5,606 bases of DNA from Candidatus Methanophaga sp. GoMg3.2 (GTDB lineage Archaea > Halobacteriota > Syntropharchaeia > Alkanophagales > Methanospirareceae), in contig QBUN01000267.1 in the NCBI GenBank assembly GCA_013180565.1, positions 1 to 5,606 on the forward strand, read 5' to 3'. The notes under the pieces are model-generated. The model ran no database searches and was not told where the DNA came from. It worked only from the letters and a program-made list of their open reading frames with translations. The translations under genes were made by a program, and so were the position numbers. The stretch's first letter is position 1. Each line of letters begins with the position of its first letter. This document shows positions 5,259 through 5,606 of this stretch, in pieces.

Positions 5259-5606
5259 TCAGAACCATTGCTTATAAATTTCATGCCCCTTCAAAACATC
5301 CTTTGCCCGTTCTCGCTCTTCCTGATGCCGTGTAATAAATGAGAACATAAGCTCAGCAGCTTCCGACTTGCAGGTATTGCACATTCGTTTCCCGCTTTTG
5401 CACTCTTCAAAGATCTCTTTTATATGCGCGTCCTCGTCTATCAGATGAAACATCATAAGTTCATAGACCGTGCATTGTGCGGGTGACCCGCCAAGTTTCT
5501 TCTGCTCTTCTACTGTTACTCGTCCGCCAGTCTTCGCCCGTTTCACTTTCCGCGCGGCTTCTTCCGGTGGTTCAGTCAGTGCAATATAGCTTTCCGGAAC
5601 GCTGGA
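5259..5606 (-). CDS. trpS: Tryptophanyl-tRNA synthetase, C-terminal part (5' end outside window)
   Basis: Charges tRNA-Trp with tryptophan in the cytoplasm. The visible 115 codons begin at the window edge with SSVPESYIALTEPPEEAARK, which matches the sequence just after the KMS of the class I KMSKS (KMSSS) loop in archaeal/eukaryotic-type TrpRS. Next come KRAKTGGR-VTVEEQ-KLGGSP, CTVYELMMFHL with an acidic DED, and MCNTCKSEAAEL with its Cys pair, then a C-terminal HQEERERA helix, all characteristic of the archaeal anticodon-binding end. The frame is open to the window edge, so a GTG at 5544-5546 is internal and not a start. TGA stop at 5259-5261. The Rossmann catalytic half, with its HIGH motif, lies beyond the window. 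It is convergent with the cassette and, before the insertion, would have been convergent with the corrinoid gene. Its base composition is like that of the corrinoid and activator genes and unlike the cassette. Confidence 0.9.
   Translation of the reverse strand, partial: SSVPESYIALTEPPEEAARKVKRAKTGGRVTVEEQKKLGGSPAQCTVYELMMFHLIDEDAHIKEIFEECKSGKRMCNTCKSEAAELMFSFITRHQEERERAKDVLKGHEIYKQWF

Noticed and set aside
5259..5546. A complete 95-aa protein starting at GTG 5544-5546
   Set aside because: The frame continues to the window edge, and the upstream residues match TrpRS after its KMSKS loop, so the GTG is internal.

Overview
The window looks like a piece of a methyl-metabolising archaeon, probably a euryarchaeote of the methanogen/ANME type. 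The evidence is an archaeal/eukaryotic-type tryptophanyl-tRNA synthetase, a methyltransferase-type corrinoid protein next to a corrinoid reductive activator, TATA-like boxes and strong Shine-Dalgarno sites. The exact lineage cannot be fixed from sequence alone.

Layout. Positions 3-1577 (minus) encode a RACo-type corrinoid activator with an N-terminal 2Fe-2S domain and a C-terminal ASKHA ATPase domain. An 86-bp divergent gap follows, most of it a 5-bp tandem repeat (AAATT/AAACT). Positions 1664-2299 (plus) encode its likely substrate, a cobalamin-binding corrinoid protein. At the right edge, 5259-5606 (minus) is the C-terminal part of trpS, cut by the window just after the KMSKS-type loop.

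Between the corrinoid gene and trpS lies an AT-rich cassette of about 2.9 kb, flanked by a 68-bp direct repeat (2277-2344 and 5182-5249, 63/68 identical by hand alignment). The left copy covers the last seven sense codons, the stop and the 3' flank of the corrinoid gene. The right copy lies just beyond the trpS stop. Removing one repeat and the interior would place the corrinoid gene and trpS tail to tail. The cassette therefore looks like an insertion at the 3' end of the corrinoid gene, although it contains no recognisable recombinase.

The cassette carries a tight two-gene operon: an unrecognised 155-aa protein, then a 133-aa HEPN-domain protein overlapping it by 11 nt, each with its own Shine-Dalgarno site. 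This resembles a toxin-antitoxin or defence pair whose partner is not a recognisable MNT nucleotidyltransferase. A large multi-spanning membrane protein gene (3355-5204) follows. It is interrupted by one in-frame TAA and one frameshift at an 8-T run, so it is a pseudogene, a recoded gene or an assembly artefact.

The activator and corrinoid protein probably act together: methyltransferase corrinoid proteins lose activity when Co(I) oxidises to Co(II), and RACo/RamA-type ATPases reduce it back. No methyltransferase gene is present in the window.
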